DNA from: an uncultured Synechococcus sp.
GTDB lineage: Bacteria; Cyanobacteriota; Cyanobacteriia; PCC-6307; Cyanobiaceae
Assembly: GCA_913057985.1 (NCBI GenBank)
Contig: CAJXPL010000028.1
Span: 1-34,647, forward strand
DNA length: 34,647 nt
Direction: 5' to 3'
Shown: one piece after another, positions 33,112-34,647 of the stretch
How positions within the stretch are numbered: position 1 is the first letter of the stretch
Layout: the number at the start of each line of letters is the position of its first letter
Position numbers and translations under genes: made by a program
Notes under the pieces: model-generated
Told to the model about the DNA's origin: nothing
Seen by the model: the letters and a program-made list of their open reading frames with translations, nothing else
Database searches by the model: none

Positions 33112-34026
33112 ATGAGCAGCTGTGGCGTTCTTGTGGTGGCCGGTACCCATGGGAATGAGGTGAATGCCCCTTGGTTGCTGCAGCAGTGGCAGGCCAACCC
33201 TGATCTGATCGACACGGCTGGCTTGGCGGTCCAGAAGGTGATCGGCAACCCAGAAGCATTGCGCCGCCGCTGCCGATACGTCGATCGCGATCTCAACCGC
33301 TGCTTCCTCCCGGAACAGCTGGAGAAGGGGGCCCCTGGCTTGGAGTTCCAGCGTGCTGGAGAACTCCTGCGGTTGCACGGCCCGAGTGGCGAGCAGCCCT
33401 GCGCTGTTGCCATCGATCTGCACAGCACCACTGCGGCCATGGGCAATTCCCTTGTGGTGTACGGCCGACGCCCTGCTGATCTGGCCCTCGCGGCTTTGGT
33501 GCAGGGGGCCCTTGGCCTGCCGATTTATCTGCATGAAGCCGATGCTCAGCAGACCGGCTTTCTCGTGGAATCCTGGCCCTGCGGTCTGGTGATCGAGGTG
33601 GGCCCTGTGCCGCAGGGTCTGCTCAATGCCCGGGTCGTTGAACAGACCCGTCTTGGCTTGGAAACCTGCCTGAGGGCCTTGGATCAGGCAGATCAGGGCT
33701 TGGCCAGGCTGCCGGATGCTCTGGTGGTGCACCGTCACCTGGGGAGTCGGGATCTTCCGAAGGCGGAGAACGGAGAGCCTCAGGCCCTTGTGCATCCCGA
33801 ACTGCAGGGCCGCGATTGGCAGGACATCAGCTCAACCCAGGCGATGTTCCGCGCTGCGGATGGGACCGATCGAGGTGAAGCGTGGGTTGAGGGGGAGATT
33901 CCCGTGTTTGTGAATGAAGCGGCCTACGCGGAGAAAAGTATTGCTTTTTCCCTCACGCGCCGGGAGGTGTGGCCCGTGCAGCCCACCTGGCTGCCGGCCT
34001 TGCAGCAGCTGGTCTCTGCGGCTTAA
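33112..34026 (+). CDS. Probable aspartoacylase (AspA/AstE family)
   Basis: A zinc-dependent deacylase of the aspartoacylase/succinylglutamate desuccinylase family. Zinc ligands appear in [13 protein letters not shown] (His, Glu) and [13 protein letters not shown] (His). The substrate arginines lie in [11 protein letters not shown], and the glutamate in the [10 protein letters not shown] region is likely catalytic. ATG 33112 gives 304 residues; the frame is open to 33079, but the conserved part begins at CGVLVVAG. Its natural substrate in cyanobacteria is not established to my knowledge. Its stop overlaps that of the lipoprotein gene in TTAA. Confidence 0.9.
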   Translation: MSSCGVLVVAGTHGNEVNAPWLLQQWQANPDLIDTAGLAVQKVIGNPEALRRRCRYVDRDLNRCFLPEQLEKGAPGLEFQRAGELLRLHGPSGEQPCAVAIDLHSTTAAMGNSLVVYGRRPADLALAALVQGALGLPIYLHEADAQQTGFLVESWPCGLVIEVGPVPQGLLNARVVEQTRLGLETCLRALDQADQGLARLPDALVVHRHLGSRDLPKAENGEPQALVHPELQGRDWQDISSTQAMFRAADGTDRGEAWVEGEIPVFVNEAAYAEKSIAFSLTRREVWPVQPTWLPALQQLVSAA

Positions 34027-34349
34027 CCGCAGGCCCAAACACCTTTCCCTTCTTGAGAGCAGATCAGATTGCTCGTCTGACCATCGGCCCAGTACATCCG
34101 CAATCGGTCGTCCTCGGTGCCGATCCGCAGGGTGAGGGATCGCAGCGGACCGGCCGGGGTTTTGCTGTCGGCATCGCCGCCGGGCAATTTGATTTGTTGC
34201 AGCTCTCGCTCCAGCTGGTTGATGCGTTGTTCCAGCTGTTTGATCGAAGCGCTTGCGTTTGGTTGGTCGCCGCTTGAGCTCACCAGTCCACAGCTGGTGA
34301 GACCAATCGAGGTCAGCCCAAGACAAATCAGGGGAATCAAACGCTGCAT
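34023..34349 (-). CDS. Small lipoprotein
   Basis: A 108-residue secreted protein with a signal peptide ending in a lipobox, LTSC, near residues 17-20, so it should be lipid-anchored. A short coiled coil ([19 protein letters not shown]) follows, then a beta-rich domain of about 45 residues with two cysteines near the end ([14 protein letters not shown]). I do not recognise a named family. Its stop overlaps the aspartoacylase stop by 4 bases, tail to tail. Confidence 0.85.
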   Translation of the reverse strand: MQRLIPLICLGLTSIGLTSCGLVSSSGDQPNASASIKQLEQRINQLERELQQIKLPGGDADSKTPAGPLRSLTLRIGTEDDRLRMYWADGQTSNLICSQEGKGVWACG

Positions 34350-34376
34350 GGGCCTGTGCTGATTGGCCCCAGCCTC

Positions 34377-34568
34377 TCAACAGAACTGGCCCTGGGCCAG
34401 ACGTTCACTCCAATACACGGTGGCACCTTGAGCCTCCAGCTCCAGTCGCCTGTGGCGGGCCTGGGTCAGAGGAACGGTTTCCTCCAAGCGGTGGCCGGCT
34501 TGCATCCAGCGGATCAGAACCAAAAGCGCCTTGGTGAGTCTCATGAATCTTAAGTCTTTCGAAAGCAT
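34377..34568 (-). CDS. Small unknown protein
   Basis: A 63-residue product, basic in its N-terminal half, with a mildly hydrophobic helix (LTKALLVLIRWM) and an end WSERLAQGQFC. ATG 34568 is favoured by GAGGAAG at 34572-34578 just upstream; ATG 34544 is the alternative. No family recognised. It is upstream of the lipoprotein gene on the same strand, 27 bases apart. Confidence 0.6.
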   Translation of the reverse strand: MLSKDLRFMRLTKALLVLIRWMQAGHRLEETVPLTQARHRRLELEAQGATVYWSERLAQGQFC

Positions 34569-34612
34569 CGTCTTCCTCGCATGGGGCTCTTAAGCGTTGG
34601 TTTCGCAATCTG

Positions 34613-34642
34613 TGGACACACAGCGCAAACTTCCTTTACACT
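34613..34642 (+). promoter_or_regulatory. Promoter reading out of the right edge (psbA?)
   Basis: TGGACA (34613-34618) and TACACT (34637-34642), 18 bases apart, make a reasonable sigma70-type promoter pointing rightward at the edge. In Prochlorococcus the aspartoacylase gene is followed by psbA as I recall, so this may be the psbA promoter. Transcription would start just outside the window. Confidence 0.4.
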
Positions 34643-34647
34643 CGATC

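Overview
This window looks like a gene-dense, GC-rich stretch of the chromosome of a marine picocyanobacterium, most likely Synechococcus of the marine subcluster. The signs are psaE (photosystem I), a CP12-type protein whose C-terminal tail is diagnostic of the family, a BicA-like SulP transporter, a plant-type Mg-dependent HemB, and a right edge (aspartoacylase followed by an outgoing promoter) that resembles the psbA neighbourhood I remember from Prochlorococcus. HIP1 octamers (GCGATCGC) are also present. I see no insertion sequence, prophage, CRISPR array or plasmid gene. The strain cannot be named from the sequence alone.

Layout. 1-2456: methionine salvage, mtnB-mtnC leftward and mtnA rightward from a short shared region. 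2447-4643: mutM, psaE, and an unrecognised protein with DNA-binding-like helices. 4692-6173: recQ with no ordinary start codon. 6180-8684: a three-LysM envelope protein and an aldehyde dehydrogenase. 8739-10391: trehalose synthase. 10418-16707: a leftward run of glpK, glpD, a NarL-type response regulator, its Cache-type histidine kinase split by an in-frame TGA, and an unknown gene. 16759-18189: a second GH13 glycosidase, divergent from glpK. 18222-18385: tRNA-Thr(GGT) and tRNA-Tyr(GTA). 18470-19596: aroQ-miaE with an ATGA overlap. 19584-21672: a secreted thioredoxin-fold protein one base upstream of the SulP/BicA-like transporter. 21789-26620: a rightward series of type II DnaJ, hemB, a VOC-fold protein and mutS2. 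26643-27821: an orphan MalK-type ABC ATPase. 27880-29394: obgE, a small unknown protein and a CP12 variant. 29534-33041: Uup-like ABC-F, DUF2301 membrane protein and a xi-class glutathione transferase. 33112-34568: aspartoacylase, a small lipoprotein and a small unknown protein. The last bases hold a promoter reading out of the window.

How the genes fit together. Several relate to osmolyte, glycerol and glucan metabolism (treS, GH13 glycosidase, glpK, glpD, sugar-type ABC ATPase). Others are photosynthesis and carbon-fixation housekeeping (psaE, hemB, CP12, BicA-like transporter). The remainder are DNA repair (mutM, recQ, mutS2) and translation functions (miaE, obgE, ABC-F, tRNAs). Packing is extreme: three convergent gene pairs overlap at their stop codons, and at least four co-directional pairs overlap by 4 to 8 bases or are separated by one base.

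The strongest anomalies are the in-frame TGA in the histidine kinase, the missing start codon of recQ, the low GC of mtnC, and the CP12 lacking the N-terminal cysteine pair. I did not find a clearly novel multi-gene system. The most plausible under-described units are the Trx-fold/SulP pair and the DNA-binding-like protein between psaE and recQ.
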